A stretch of 64,000 nucleotides of DNA from Lottia gigantea (taxonomy: Eukaryota; Mollusca; Gastropoda; Lottiidae). The position numbers were made by a program, and so were the translations under genes. Positions 49,188 through 60,955 of this stretch are shown in pieces. The notes beneath the pieces were generated by a model. The model was given only the letters and a program-made list of their open reading frames with translations. It made no database searches and was not told the DNA's origin. The stretch spans positions 7,189,955-7,253,954 of the forward strand of contig NW_008706746.1 in the NCBI RefSeq assembly GCF_000327385.1. The letters run 5' to 3'. The first letter of the stretch is position 1. Every line of letters starts with the position of its first letter.

Positions 49188-49220
49188 CGTTTCGACGTGT
49201 TTCCCCCGTCGTCCTCAGGC
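49188..49220 (-). ncRNA. Hammerhead-ribozyme-like core (degenerate)
   Basis: On the minus strand CTGAGGA (CUGANGA box, 49212-49218) is followed by an inverted repeat CGACG...CGTCG (49207-49211 with 49193-49197) and then GAAAC. This is the order of conserved box, stem II, GAAA box found in hammerhead ribozymes, which are known from Penelope-like elements in animals. The stem register next to GAAA is imperfect and I cannot show stems I and III, so activity is doubtful. Confidence 0.3.
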
Positions 49221-50039
49221 ATGTGCTATGTTAGAAATAAACCGTTTCAAATAACTCGTATTCAAATGCAGGTAAAGAGTAAGACCAATGTTCGTTATGA
49301 GCATTGATGTGATTGAAAACTAAAAAAAGTATATCAAACCTACATTCTATTGATAGTTCAAAAGGGTGAACCCTGATGTCTCGGGGCAAATAAACACAGT
49401 TTTTATTCAAAGTAAGAACACCTGCTTTATTAAATTTTGTGCATAATATTTACTTTATTAGGACAATTAGTAATAAAAATATAACACAAAGTTTGAAACA
49501 TTCTGGATTCTTTATCTTTGATGTTATAAATTAGATTCACAATATATCAAAAATGGCTAAGTACTTATTTGTGGTCTCATATGTGTCAATGACCTAATTT
49601 TTTTGGAAGTTTTCCGTAAGTTTAGTTCATTTGTACTAACTGAATCGAGGCTACCGTACTCAAAAATAACATTTAAACAATTGATTATTTTCTTGATTTT
49701 GATCATTATAGTAGTGGCAGGCGTCGCGCTCGAAGCAGATCATGCTTACTCTTTTAGAAACACCCAATGGTACTTCATTTGGAGGAGTCCACTGCTATAC
49801 TACCTTTACTCCCGATTTTGCCATTTTCTTGGTTTTTTTTTTTGATTGACGGAATTGTTTTGCTTGTACGGATTTTTATTCAGTAAACCTCTCTAATTGG
49901 AAGCCATCTTCTATTTATTATCATCAGTTATTAAATTTACTTACTTTCTAATATTTCCACTTAGCGAATGCAACCATTCAGAGACATTTTGTTGCATCCA
50001 CAGGCGATATTCCTACTTATCTTAGTAAACATTAAATGC

Positions 50040-50500
50040 TGCACAGACATGCTCAAGAGTTAGATGCGTTGAGATGCGCACTGTGGTGGGGTTGTTTCCC
50101 ACATTTTTGGAACTATGACGATGAAACAGATCAAATAATTATGTGGAATACTTTCATGAGGGAATACGTTCTTTTGGGGAAGGCACCCCCAGCCTGTACC
50201 CCTGATGATAGTTTATTGGAAATTTTCAGCTATTACTCCAACACTTTGGAACTATAACGGAGAAACAGGGCATCAAGATACTCGTTGCTGCGTAAAAGAG
50301 TTGTATACTTTTACGGTGTCTTTTGGGGAAGGTACCGTCATCGTGCACCTAATGATAGTTTCTGGGAAGTTTGCAGCTCTTGCTCTAAGTTTTTTTTTAA
50401 CAAGATTTTCCATGCCATAATCTAATCACAGATATTGTGGGAACTGTAACGGTGAAAATACTCATTGTTAGGCTAAAGAGCGGAAACAATTTTGGTGCAC
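50040..50500 (+). repeat. Degenerate tandem units of ~140-190 bp
   Basis: Anchors GGAACTATGACGATGAAACA (50109), GGAACTATAACGGAGAAACA (50248) and GGAACTGTAACGGTGAAAAT (50440) start three units. Units also share CTTTTGGGGAAGG and (C)CTGATGATAGTTT-like phrases. Open frames at 50036-50420 follow the repeat and are not genes. Confidence 0.75.
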
Positions 50501-50599
50501 TTAAGAGGAACTCTAGTATGCGCCTCAAACGATAATATCTTCTTTGATAGCAAAGTTTTCCCTTTCATAATCAAATTACAGAATTGATTATATTCAGAA

Positions 50600-50815
50600 T
50601 TATTTTAGTTTCCGATCACAATGAAAAGTGTATAAAGCATGATTATAATTGCCTGGTAATAGCTTCATGGAAGTAGTCAACTCGTGGTGTAAGCAATTAT
50701 TCAAATTACATAGCTGATAGTTAGATCATCGTTATAATCAGATTAAATTCAGAATTATTTTAATATCCGACCACAGTGAAAGTGTGTACAAAGCAAGACT
50801 ATAATTGCCTGGAAG
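50600..50815 (+). repeat. ~146 bp tandem pair
   Basis: ATTCAGAATTATTTTAGTTT, CCGATCACAATGAAAAGTGT, TATAATTGCCTGG (about 50602) recurs as ATTCAGAATTATTTTAATAT, CCGACCACAGTGAAAGTGTG, TATAATTGCCTGG (about 50748). Confidence 0.8.
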
Positions 50816-51375
50816 TCTCTCTGTTTATGATTCATTGGTCACTGAACAAAACGTTGAATAACTAAAGAAAATGTAAATAGCATCCATTCAAATTTAAAAA
50901 ATTGCCATGATAGTCCTTAATTCATTGACTAAACACACTCGCTTATCATTATAGTCTAAATATTCATTAGTCTTTATAAAACCTGAAAGTGAATTCACGT
51001 TTTGATTAAAACAACTTAATTTTCCATTTGCCAGCTTGATAGAAGAATGATGATAAAATGGAGATTCCGGAAAACGGTTGGTTTGAAATGTCATATTGAC
51101 CATTGTTAGAAACACTGGTAGTTATTTTTCAACTTACTACCTTCAAGTTCTGAGTTGAAGTCCAAAGATTTTCTCCAAATTGAGATCTATTATGATATGG
51201 AGGGATAATATAGCTACATGAAAATTAAAGATGAGTTGAACCCCTGTATGTCTATGTGGCAAATGCGCTTATCATCCATTTAATAGAGTCATCACACTCT
51301 GGTATGATGTATTAAAGTGATACTACGTCTTAGAATGAACATAAAATTGTACGCTGAATCAAACATTCTGTTCAA

Positions 51376-51500
51376 AGCTCAGATTCGCTGTATTCACTAG
51401 CGTACAATCCAATCAAATTGCTGCATTCACAAACTAAAAGTGGGCTATTGCGGTCAAGGTATAAGATGAATAGGTTATAACTTGACCATTGTGAAGATGT
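51376..51500 (+). mobile_element. Family-C half copy 1
   Basis: GCTGTATTCACTAGCGTACA, ATCCAATCAAATTGCTG, GGTCAAGGTATAAGATGAA and CTTGACCATTGTGAAGATG match the right half of 28017-28253. The left arm is missing. Confidence 0.7.
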
Positions 51501-51559
51501 CTGTGCTAGAGTGAAACAATCAATCTCCACGGATTGAAACAAAATTGCGCATGTAATCT

Positions 51560-51738
51560 AGAGCTCGGATTGGCTGTATTGACTTACGTACTATCCAATC
51601 AAATCGTTGACATATGAAATGAAATGAATGGAGTTTTACGCCCTACTTTTCTGCAACTGACTGTGATACAAGAAAGGTGTCTATTGCAATCAAGGTTAAA
51701 GATGAGTTTTAATACTTTAACATTGTGATGATGCACAC
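51560..51738 (+). mobile_element. Family-C half copy 2, interrupted
   Basis: It has the same order as copy 1 (GGATTGGCTGTATTGACTTA, TATCCAATCAAATCGTTGA, then ATCAAGGTTAAAGATGAGTT and AACATTGTGATGATG), but a repeat-A head of about 42 bp sits in the middle. Confidence 0.7.
51615..51656 (+). repeat. Repeat A head inserted in family C
   Basis: AATGAATGGAGTTTTACGCC followed by CTACTTTTCTGCAA lies within family-C sequence that resumes on both sides. The insertion is therefore younger than this family-C copy. Confidence 0.75.
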
Positions 51739-52232
51739 AGATAGTTCATCTTTTTCTATTATTGATACGAGACAATTCCGCTTTGGAAAGGAAATGTAAT
51801 ATGTGATTTGCGAACAATGCGTTCTGGATAGACAACATTTACGTGTTTATTCTCTGCGCATATTATGTGACTTGACTAGGGCAATGCGTCTCGTCGCACC
51901 AACCCTTATTCAGTTACCGAACAATAATTGGAATAATGTTTCTTATGAATGGCGATGAAATTCAATAGAAATTGGAGAAGTTAATTCAAGATTTGAGTTG
52001 TATCAAAAGATTGGTTCCATTGAAGATAAACAGGAAACGAAAATATTATTCAATGAGTCGAAACTGAAATCTTTCTTCTATTCAATTCAAAGTTGACTTT
52101 TAATTTCAATATTTAAATACAAGTTCCACTCGGTTACAGAAGTCACATTCTACGATTCTCACACTTTATTCATTAACGGTCCAATGTATCAATGTAGTGA
52201 ACGAACGATTCGTTACTTCTACGTTTTCCTCT

Positions 52233-52285
52233 AGTGAAATCGAGTTTTACGTCCTACGTTTCTTGAGGGCTTCTTGTGAAGGTAA
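52233..52285 (+). repeat. Repeat A copy with large internal deletion
   Basis: The head GAGTTTTACGTCCTACGTTT is followed within 20 bases by TTGTGAAGGT, which belongs to the 3' part of the next copy (ACTTTGTGAAGGTCAACA). Confidence 0.6.
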
Positions 52286-52289
52286 AAAA

Positions 52290-52441
52290 AAATTGAAAGG
52301 AATTTTACGTCCTACTTTTCTGCACCATGTGGGCTAATGAAGACGTGCAACGCCAGGCAGTGTACAATGGGGGGAATTTTGCCAGGACAGCGTCATTAGC
52401 CTGCTCTTTTTCGATTTCCAACTTTGTGAAGGTCAACACAA
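52290..52441 (+). repeat. Repeat A, best-preserved 5' half
   Basis: GGAATTTTACGTCCTACTTT, TCTGCACCATGTGGGCTAAT, GAAGACGTGCAACGCCAGGC, AGTGTACAATGGGGGGAATT, TTGCCAGGACAGCGTCATTA and GCCTGCTCTTTTTCGATTTC follow one another. I used this copy as the reference for the family. Confidence 0.85.
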
Positions 52442-53127
52442 TGAAGTGAAGTCAATGTTACTCGAAATGGCATGTGCCTAATTTCTTTTCAACAGTCGAA
52501 CTAAATTACCAATTGTTGGAAGCATAGATATCATTTGAAGACATAAGAACGATAAAGTCGTATATACTTTACAAATAGTTCGAGCTCGAAATTTCAACTC
52601 CCTGGACCACTCTTTACAATCACAATACGAATTTCATCGAATTTGCCAAAATCTTAAGTCACGACTGCTTTCGACATCGGAATCAGACTTTGATGTTGTA
52701 ACTGCAACTGATAGCTGAAGGTAAGCTTGTCGTAGCAGTCTGTTAGAGGGTTGGTTCATTTTAGTCATCTTCACTCATTCAGCTGTAAATATGTATGGTT
52801 AATCCAGGAAATATTAATACTCAGCGGTAAGACCAAACACTAAGGATTCGTTCTGATGTAGTTTTCTATCATTTAATTTTTGTCTTTTCGTTTAGAGGTC
52901 TAACGCTATTGGAGTTAATTTCCGTCAGTGGGCTGTATCAACAAGTTGCGATTGAAGACAATATTAGAGTTTGAAGTGTTATTTGATAGCCAAATGATCA
53001 ATGGCTAACATGTTATTGGAATCGAGGAAATGACGAGCTTTTGAATTAAAGAGGTTTTCATTTTTGACAAATATCATTTAACTTTGTAAGAGAATTCATT
53101 GAAATATTGAGCTCTTGAGAAATGAAA

Positions 53128-53328
53128 ATAAAATGAAATGGAGTTTTTCGTCCTACATTTCTGCACCATATTTGGATAACGAAGACGGATAATGCCATGT
53201 TTTGTGCAATGATGGACATTTTGCCAGGGCATGGCTTTTTCGAATTCAAACTTTCGACGAATCTTTAACGTGCACAGCCTGTAGCACACGGAGCCTCAGT
53301 TTATTGTCCCATCCAAACTTTTGTCGAT
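53128..53328 (+). repeat. Repeat A, fullest copy
   Basis: It has the head (ATGGAGTTTTTCGTCCTACA), the core (GCCATGTTTTGTGCAATGAT, TTTTGCCAGGGCATGG) and the 3' part (ACGTGCACAGCCTGTAGCAC, GGAGCCTCAGTTTATTGTCC). It shows the family is at least 200 bp long. Minus-strand frames at 53058-53289 run through it and are not genes. Confidence 0.85.
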
Positions 53329-53808
53329 ATCAGCTTCGCCTACATTATTGACAGGGTCAAACCTCGATGAACATAAGGTTTGAGATTTTGGGTATTGGAA
53401 TATGTCGGCAACCACCTTTTAAAATATTTGACAAATGTGTATTCTATAAATCAAAATTGATGAATTCTGAATTGAAAAATATTATAAAACAACACGATCA
53501 CGTGGTTTAATAGTTGTTTGAAAGGGACGATTATGAGTTTGTATCAAGATAAAATCATAGCCACTCTTTTTATCCATTAACCGATCCATTATTTCACAAA
53601 CATATTTTTTTTAAATCTATTAGGAAAGCTGAAGTGGACCATTATTTGGGTGTAAGGCATTAAAATATATAAAAGTTTTTTTCAGTGGATATTTAACACG
53701 TGTGTCATCCCCAAAATTATAAGAAGTACAGAAAATATCTGTTCATCTCCGGGGGTCAGTATAGTCGGTCTACTCATTCAAGATCTCCGCTCTCAAGGTT
53801 TTACATGC

Positions 53809-54149
53809 TTTAAAAGGGAACAGTCGGTATTTACGGGGATTGATTTGGGTCTTTATTGTGCTTTAAAAGTCTTAAGAATTACTCAAAAAATCACATAATC
53901 CCTTCAAATATACCTCAAACTAGAAATTTTACTGTCTATTTCTATATATGTGTTTTTCTATATATGGCATAGTCTCACTAAAATTCGAGTCGTATTTTTA
54001 ACTTTCAAACGTGAATAATTATGGATACACATGGATTTGAAGGCTCAAATTTGGACGATGAGCTGTGAACACTATTACCGATTATGTTAGCTTAAAAAGT
54101 CCTGTTTCTGAAACTAAGGTATGATTGGTCTAACGGATACTCCTTTAAA
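53809..54149 (+). mobile_element. Family-B MITE, longest copy
   Basis: It begins TTTAAAAGGGAACAGTCGGT and ends ACGGATACTCCTTTAAA. The reverse complement of the end is TTTAAAGGAGTATCCGT, so the two ends form an imperfect inverted repeat of about 16 bp. The body contains TCTATATATG-type motifs and CTGTGAACACTATTACCG. At 341 bp with no coding capacity, it fits a non-autonomous DNA transposon. Confidence 0.75.
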
Positions 54150-54766
54150 TACTTTGAAGGATTCGGAAATCTTCACAATGTCTTCAAACCAGGTTTCTAA
54201 TAGCTAGGCATTGTGAGGATGGGGTTCTCATAGGAGAGGGATCAACTTCTCCCCTAATCAGATGTTGACGTGTTTCGGATGAAGTAAGTCATGAAAATTA
54301 TGAATAGCTCACGTGTATTTAGTGAATGATCTTTACAAAATAAATATTTTTTCACTTTTTCAGTAAATTACCCTATTACATTTTTCTGATTTTCCTTACA
54401 ACATTTTTCTTTTTCTTGACATGCATCATAAGAAAATTGTCGATATTGTGTTCAATACAAAGCAATAAGAACGACATCTGCAGCAATATAATGTAAACAA
54501 AATTTTTAAATATAAGAAAATTGATGAGAACATCAATCGTTTTAAAAATGAATAAAAACATAAAACGATTCATAGGTGTGTGAAATTTTACGAAACGAAA
54601 TAAAGGCCATTATCATATATAAATAAAGTCATACTTGATTTGTGATTTGCCGCAATATGTTGAAATACTGAAAAACTGTTCAAGCGTTTCAGATCATTTT
54701 TTTGAAAAATCAAGAGATAACGATCGATTCTCACGGAACCTGAATATTTTGATTTAAATTAATAAT

Positions 54767-55300
54767 AATTTACTGATAACTGAATAATGAATCACGATGC
54801 TAAACGATGTGTACCTATCGAAACCTATCATTATGAGCCATTATGGCGGATTTTCCTAAGCTGCGGCTTGTTTCCGAAACCTTACTTATATTGTTGTATG
54901 ATGACCTACCAAACGGGTCCGTGTCAGTTTAACTACAACTAACCCTTGACAAAAGGTTGATTTTACAATTCTGATTATTAATCGAATATCTAGTTCTTCA
55001 CAAAGAAGATTCAGAGAGTCGTCTAAGTCATATATCTTTTATAACTAAAGGTTATTCACCCAACAGCTACGTGGAAAGAGTCAAGTGGCTATCCAAGAAG
55101 AAAATGAATTACTAATAACTAAATAATGAATCACAAGAAGAAGAGCGACGTGTACCTCCTCCGTGTAATATCCAATAGCCTAAGTTTTAGTTGTTTCATG
55201 ATCAATGCCATCAAAACGGTCCAAGTCCAACTTAGCCTTGATACAATGTCAATTCGCCAGCCTCAGATACCGATTGGTTGAAAATTCATACTTAATACTG
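54767..55300 (+). repeat. Diverged ~330 bp tandem duplication
   Basis: TTTACTGATAACTGAATAAT, GAATCACGATG and GATGTGTACCT (54767-54815) recur as ATTACTAATAACTAAATAAT, GAATCACAAGA and GACGTGTACCT (55104-55155). Downstream, ATGATGACCTACCAAACGGG and ATGATCAATGCCATCAAAAC, then CGGTCC, also pair. Confidence 0.65.
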
Positions 55301-55309
55301 ATGTCTCTT

Positions 55310-56235
55310 TTCAAGCTACTCGAAACTATAATAAAGCTGATTAACTCAAAAGCGACAATTTCCAACAAGTGACTTTGTCAGGACACATTCCAGTTAACAA
55401 TGCCCAATCCATAATCCACAGCTCGCGTGTCGGCTATCATATTCCCCGCCCAGACACCGGGATAATAAATCGCTCGATTCCTGATGGTAAAAATGATTGA
55501 AATAATTTGTCCAGTTGATATTTTTTGGTATCAGATTACTAGAATGGTATTAGCCGGAAATTGATGGTTGGAATTAAAATAATACCACTTTATTTATTAT
55601 TCATTGATTTGGTTGTCGTAATTATCTCATAATTCCAGTGTTTAGATCGTTTGATGTCAGAAATGAAGAAGAATTAAGGGGAATAGTATTGTTGTTGAAT
55701 GGAGGTGGGGAAAATAAATGGTAAAGCGGAACATCAGTGGCGGTGCCAGCCTTCCGAGACTTGGGGTAAAAATAGGGGCAGACTGACTCAATGGGGAGAC
55801 AACTGCTCATGCTGAATTCAAACTGTGTCTACTCTGTGGTGTTCTCATAGCCGCAAATAGGGTTCTCTCAAGAAAAGTTTAGAGAAAATGAATTGATTTT
55901 GTGCATTTTGACACATATTATGGAGAAAAGAGGTAGACATTTAAATTTGTTGAAAATAAAGTGAAGGTACAAATTGGGGTGCAAATCACTTTTCTGGCGC
56001 TGCCATTGCGGAAATATCATATCTTCGTTTCCGAAAATGAAAAACCACTAAAACGCAAATTTAGGAAAATAAATGAAAGATCTTGTGGCTTCTATACGAT
56101 TGGGGAATCGGACAAAATCCTCTTTCTTTCGTCTACAAGGAGGTTCAGTCCACTCTACAGAGGCTTTGATATACATAGGTTCTACACAAAACACTGTTAA
56201 ACGGTGTTACGTTTCGTTCATGACCAAGGTTTGAT
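55310..56235. other. Unassigned non-coding stretch
   Basis: AGTGGCGGTGCCAGCCTTCC (about 55736) stands out in composition and could be a repeat edge. Frames at 55622-55810 and 55961-56200 are unsupported. Confidence 0.35.
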
Positions 56236-56242
56236 AATTTCT

Positions 56243-56285
56243 ATTAGCTGTATTAGCTGTGTGGACTCTCTAATAAGGATGTAGA
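56243..56285 (+). repeat. Family-D fragment
   Basis: It matches 11977-12012 over CTATTAG, GTGGACTCT and AGGATGT. Confidence 0.4.
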
Positions 56286-56649
56286 GAGTTTGCATACAGT
56301 CATTATCCATATACTTTATTTTAGTGGAATTTAGTCTGTTCAATACTCCCTCTGGCTCCAGTACTTCGTTGTTAGTATGGCAGTCTGTAAATAAGATATA
56401 CTGAGATCAGAAAGCGACAGACTGAAAACAAATTATACCCTAAATAAATATTAAGATATTTGTGTTAGTCTACTAATTTCATATTTTAGTCAATACACCT
56501 AGTGGTCCAAAGTCTCAAACTAGAGTTGATCGTAAGTGGGTTGATGATAATGACTTTACCAGACAAACCCCATCTTCATTTACTCCCAGAAATACAAACA
56601 ACCATCTAAAATCTCCAATAGAATCAACAGTAATTATTGTCAATATTAT

Positions 56650-56735
56650 TAGAAATGCATTGGGATTTTACGTCTTTATGAATGGGCTAATGAAGATTGA
56701 TAACAATTGAAAGCAGACAGAGGAAATATTTACAG
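56650..56735 (+). repeat. Repeat A copy, decayed core
   Basis: GCATTGGGATTTTACGTCTT and ATGGGCTAATGAAGATTGA match the head and the start of the core. The rest is eroded. Confidence 0.55.
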
Positions 56736-56739
56736 ATAT

Positions 56740-58600
56740 TGTAATTATATTTAGAGATTACAATCGCCAGTGTTATTACAAAAAAACATATCTTGTATAA
56801 TGAGATCTGTAAAATGTTCATATGATAGACCATTGTTGTTGGAATTTGGTAGCTTTACATTTAGCATGCTCGTTATATCGAGGTTTTGTGGTAAGAAGTA
56901 TTTTATGGTATATTTTGTTTATTTCTATAATTAGATAGGGACCATAAAATAATGACAGAAGAATTTGTATAGGTGTTTCAATAAACTACTTTAATATTGT
57001 ATAGACAGAAGAGGCATTTCATTTACGAGCGTGTAGAGCGCCGATATTTTTACATTGTTCGAGTAAGCTGAATGATCTGGAATCCTATCAATGTACACTG
57101 TAGCGCCATCTTGGGCACTGAGTGCACAATACTTCTCGATGTCACCAACATGTCCTGCAGTACAGACCTGAATATGTTTCATTTATCTTACAATAACAGA
57201 CAATCTAAACATTTAATGATATTAACAAACAATGTTAAAAATCATTTTAATTAATTCTGATGGGAAAGCTCATCCAGCTCATTATAGTATTGTTATAAAC
57301 TATTAACTGACCTTCAGCAAGGTTCGCTATTGTCGCCTTGTCTTTTTACGTTGTTTACAAATGAATTCCTTACGATAACTTAACGAGGTGCATAATAGAT
57401 TCAATGACACAGTGGTACAAATAATTTAGATTATTAATATGAATACAGGTACTTCTTATCGACATTTAATGTTATGATTTATGACGAAGATCAACGCTCA
57501 TATTATAATAAATATCTGTACAAGCAAGACAATTCTGTCAATCTCGTCCAAAGTATTGCAAAATCTGGAGTAAAAGTGGTAAAGGCAGTATAGTAGTGGA
57601 ATCCTCCAAAGAGGATTATTATTACTTACTATTATTAATTCAGATTTGACATCAAACGTCAATAAAAAATCGTCATAAATGCTCTTCTATTTGAGTACAA
57701 GCTGTAGCCTTATTCCTTTTTACAATTGGTTTTCCAATGCTTTGCATTTTTTACAAAAAAAAGTCTATTAAGGTATGGAACTGAAATATATAATCTACGC
57801 AAATAGGTTCGAATATTATCTTCGACTCACACTCAGGGCTTTTTCATTGCTAATAATATTATATTCATAATATACGAATTGAACGTAAGTAACGCTGTCT
57901 ATACGAGTTCACATTTTGAAATTTCACTGCGACTTGATATTCAAATTGAATTTAACTTTGCTTGAACTGTCTTTACCATTGTAAATATCATTTCTTCTCT
58001 TCAAATATAATCCTTTATCAACTTTAACTTGAACAAAAACATATCAATTACAGTCAACTACAAAATGTAACAAATGGTAAATTATACCCAATGTCAAAAG
58101 TAACGAATACTAATGGAAAATGTTAGACCTGGGGTTAGGGTAAGACGCAGGGAGAGAGGGGGTGGGGTGACTGAATTGAAAACCAATACTGCAATTGGCA
58201 TATCATTTTAAGAAATTTGTCAGCAATGTGTTATTTCCACCAGTATCATTAAATTGAATTGAATTATCAATACGAGAAATTACTCATTTCAAGAAAAAAA
58301 ACTTCTGTATTTCTTTATTTTATCGTGAAATTTGAGAAAATAATTTTTATGAATTGTATTTTAAAAGGTGATTTGATAATCCCCATTTTACCAGCCCTCA
58401 TAAAAACCATCTGGTGAAAATTCAGTTCTTCTGTGTTCTGTTCTGTGGACTTCATCTTTGGTTTTAAAACTTTCATTTCCATTGTTCGTTTGGTGGTTGT
58501 GCTGAAAAAATAGTAGTCTCAATCTCATTGTTGTACAGTAGATCTTGCTGTAATTGGGTACAGATAATCCGGATATATCAATGCGAAGTGGTTTAACCAA
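56740..58600. other. Unassigned non-coding stretch
   Basis: Frames at 56991-57254 oppose each other on both strands. The frame at 58388-58600 (minus) is unsupported. There is no clear repeat. Confidence 0.35.
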
Positions 58601-58639
58601 GGACCAGCTTGGGGTCTTTAAAAAACAACCACAATTCCC

Positions 58640-58805
58640 TACTAAAACAAGTCCTCGTGGTTTTAAATGAATAGTTCAGTCTAGTGAGTGTTGCCATCTC
58701 TACCTATGATAATCCGCGAAAGATCCAAAGTTGTTAAACCAATGATCAACTGGTAGAAGTTCGTTTCTATTCCAATTTACTAAGGCAAGTCCACGTGGTT
58801 TTAAA
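58640..58805 (+). repeat. ~138 bp tandem pair
   Basis: ACTAAAACAAGTCCTCGTGG, TTTTAAA (58641) recurs as ACTAAGGCAAGTCCACGTGG, TTTTAAA (about 58779). Confidence 0.65.
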
Positions 58806-59211
58806 AGAACATTATTTTCAATAGGAATCTTCACATCATTCTGATATAATCTTTATGTGTCTCGAGAGTGTTAAAATGTTCTAAGAATGTAGATATCAAT
58901 CAGAGTTGTCTTATCTTGTATGAGGTTTAATGTCTCTATAGAGATTAATTAAAATTTAACTGTATTACATTAACAAGACGAGTTCAACAAGATTACTTAT
59001 AATTTCCCTACAGTTTTTCTCATTGCACATAAACCAGCAAAGTTATTTTTAACTATTAATTCTACCCCTAAAAGTGGTTTGGATGCTGTTTTGATTCGGA
59101 CCATGGTTTTCACAAATATTTTTGCTGGACTATATATATATATAATCATTCCGAAAGAAAAGAATCATCTCGATTTTCTTCCATACTTCCATAAAAGGGT
59201 AGCCGGTTACC

Positions 59212-59420
59212 CCACGGTCAGTAATGCAGGTTGGGGGTCGGACGGAAAATAGTGTGCTACATGCTGTGCACGTAATAGATCTCTCGATAGTTGGAAATCA
59301 AAAAAATGAGTAGGTTAATGCCGTTCTTCTGTCAATTTTCCCCATTCCTCACTGCATGGCATTTTCTGTTTTCATTATCAAAATAAGGTGCAAGTGAGTA
59401 GGACGTAGAACTGTTTTTTC
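59212..59420 (-). repeat. Repeat A copy, reverse orientation
   Basis: On the minus strand TCCTACTCACTTGCACCTTA (diverged head), AATGCCATGCAGTGAGGAAT, GGGGAAAATTGACAG, GGCATTAACCTACTCATTTT and ACGTGCACAGCATGTAGCAC follow the family order to the 3' part. Confidence 0.75.
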
Positions 59421-59429
59421 CAGTATCGC

Positions 59430-60885
59430 GATATCGGTCTATACAATAAATATATATACAATTTATATTATATATAATATACTAACCATGGCGGGGTCAA
59501 TCAACACCTGGCTGATTACCGTTTCAATTAAACCATATTTTATACCTCGTGAAAGCTTAAACCTTGAACTTTATAATGAGATAATCAGTCCAATTTGAGT
59601 ATACTCTATTAGTATTTATTCAGGCAATGGTTATATTCAATGAATAATTTCCTAGGTGTATCCGAATGATTTTGAATTGTCAATTGATAATTTGCTATAA
59701 TTATCGACAAAGATTTTCAATAAAAATAAAGAAAAATCTCAATCGATTTTAGGCCCACCCTATGTTGTTTTAAAGACTAAATATAGGCTATAAGATGATA
59801 GAGGAAAGGGTATCTGTGAACAGATGCAGTGGTCTATCAAAATACCACGTACTTCAAAATGAACATTCTTTTCTTTTCTTAGTTTTGGAGAAAGTATAAC
59901 GGCTCTTGCAGTTCCCAACACGACCAAGCCCTTGCAATAACTTCATCTGTTTCGCATCTTTGAAATTAGATGCAGAAATCCCGGGCTTTGATTGAGGGGC
60001 GTAAAGAGAGCTATCTAATAGTACTTCCGGTTTATATAATGGCATCTTGATATTGACCGTAAATCCCTAAAGTCTGACATACAGCCCCGGACTAATCTAT
60101 CTAAATTGACCTATACCTAACCTAACCCTACAACAAGCTTTGGTAGATCTAGTAATATCTTGCAGGCACCGAAACCTATGGCCAGTACGTGCCTCCGATC
60201 TTTCTACAACGTACCATCTTATTGACTGTATTAGACCACACCTTATTCAAATACTACGTGAAATAGTTTCCGGACATTTGCGTTTGAGATCTAACGTCGG
60301 TATAAGATTTATCTGCTAGAAGTGCACTGAAAGAGACTTTGATTTGTAAAAGAGACGAGCTAAGGCTAATGCATAATTCATTACCATTTTCGTATCACGT
60401 GCATTCTAATGCTTGACCTTTAATAACGTCAATTACAAATAAAGTCAATAAATATCCTTCTAGAATACAGTATAAATATTCATAATATTGTTTATTAAAG
60501 CACACCCTTCCAACACAGGTGTTCGACAAATTTGACTCGTCAAACCGACACTAATTGGTATAAGAAATAAGAACAGAATAATAGGCTGGTATAATTTATA
60601 ATCATATTCAAATGCCAAGGCAATTAGTTTTATTAAAACAAAATGTCCAACCTCAGATTTTAGATTTCTGTTTACGCCGCACCTGAACAAATTATAACTA
60701 ACTTCAGATCTCTATAGAGTTATATACTTATATCATATTTTTATATTTCTTCATATTTGTTTGTTTAATTTCTCACTTTAATTAGCACGTGTGAAGAAAC
60801 GTGAAAAATGCATTAAAATTTAGCCGAGGCACGTGTTAAACACAGGAGAGAAAAATTTCTCTGCATTATCTGTTAAGAAAAGATT
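59430..60885. other. Non-coding with AT-rich tract 59440-59485
   Basis: A TA-rich low-complexity tract begins the stretch. The minus frame 59854-60045 (63 codons, ATG with A at -3, lysine-rich end) is a weak small-protein candidate with no known motif. Confidence 0.35.
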
Positions 60886-60889
60886 ACAC

Positions 60890-60955
60890 TTGAACGGAAT
60901 GAAGTCCTACATCCTACTTGTTTGCTCTTGATTGGGTTAAAGTTAACGAAGACAG
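60890..60955 (+). repeat. Repeat A head, decayed
   Basis: GGAATGAAGTCCTACATCCT and GGGTTAAAGTTAACGAAGAC resemble the head and the GGGCTAATGAAGAC phrase. Confidence 0.45.

Noticed and set aside
50036-50420. Two plus-strand frames of 71-73 codons
   Set aside because: They follow the tandem repeat units and share repeated phrases; no independent coding signal.
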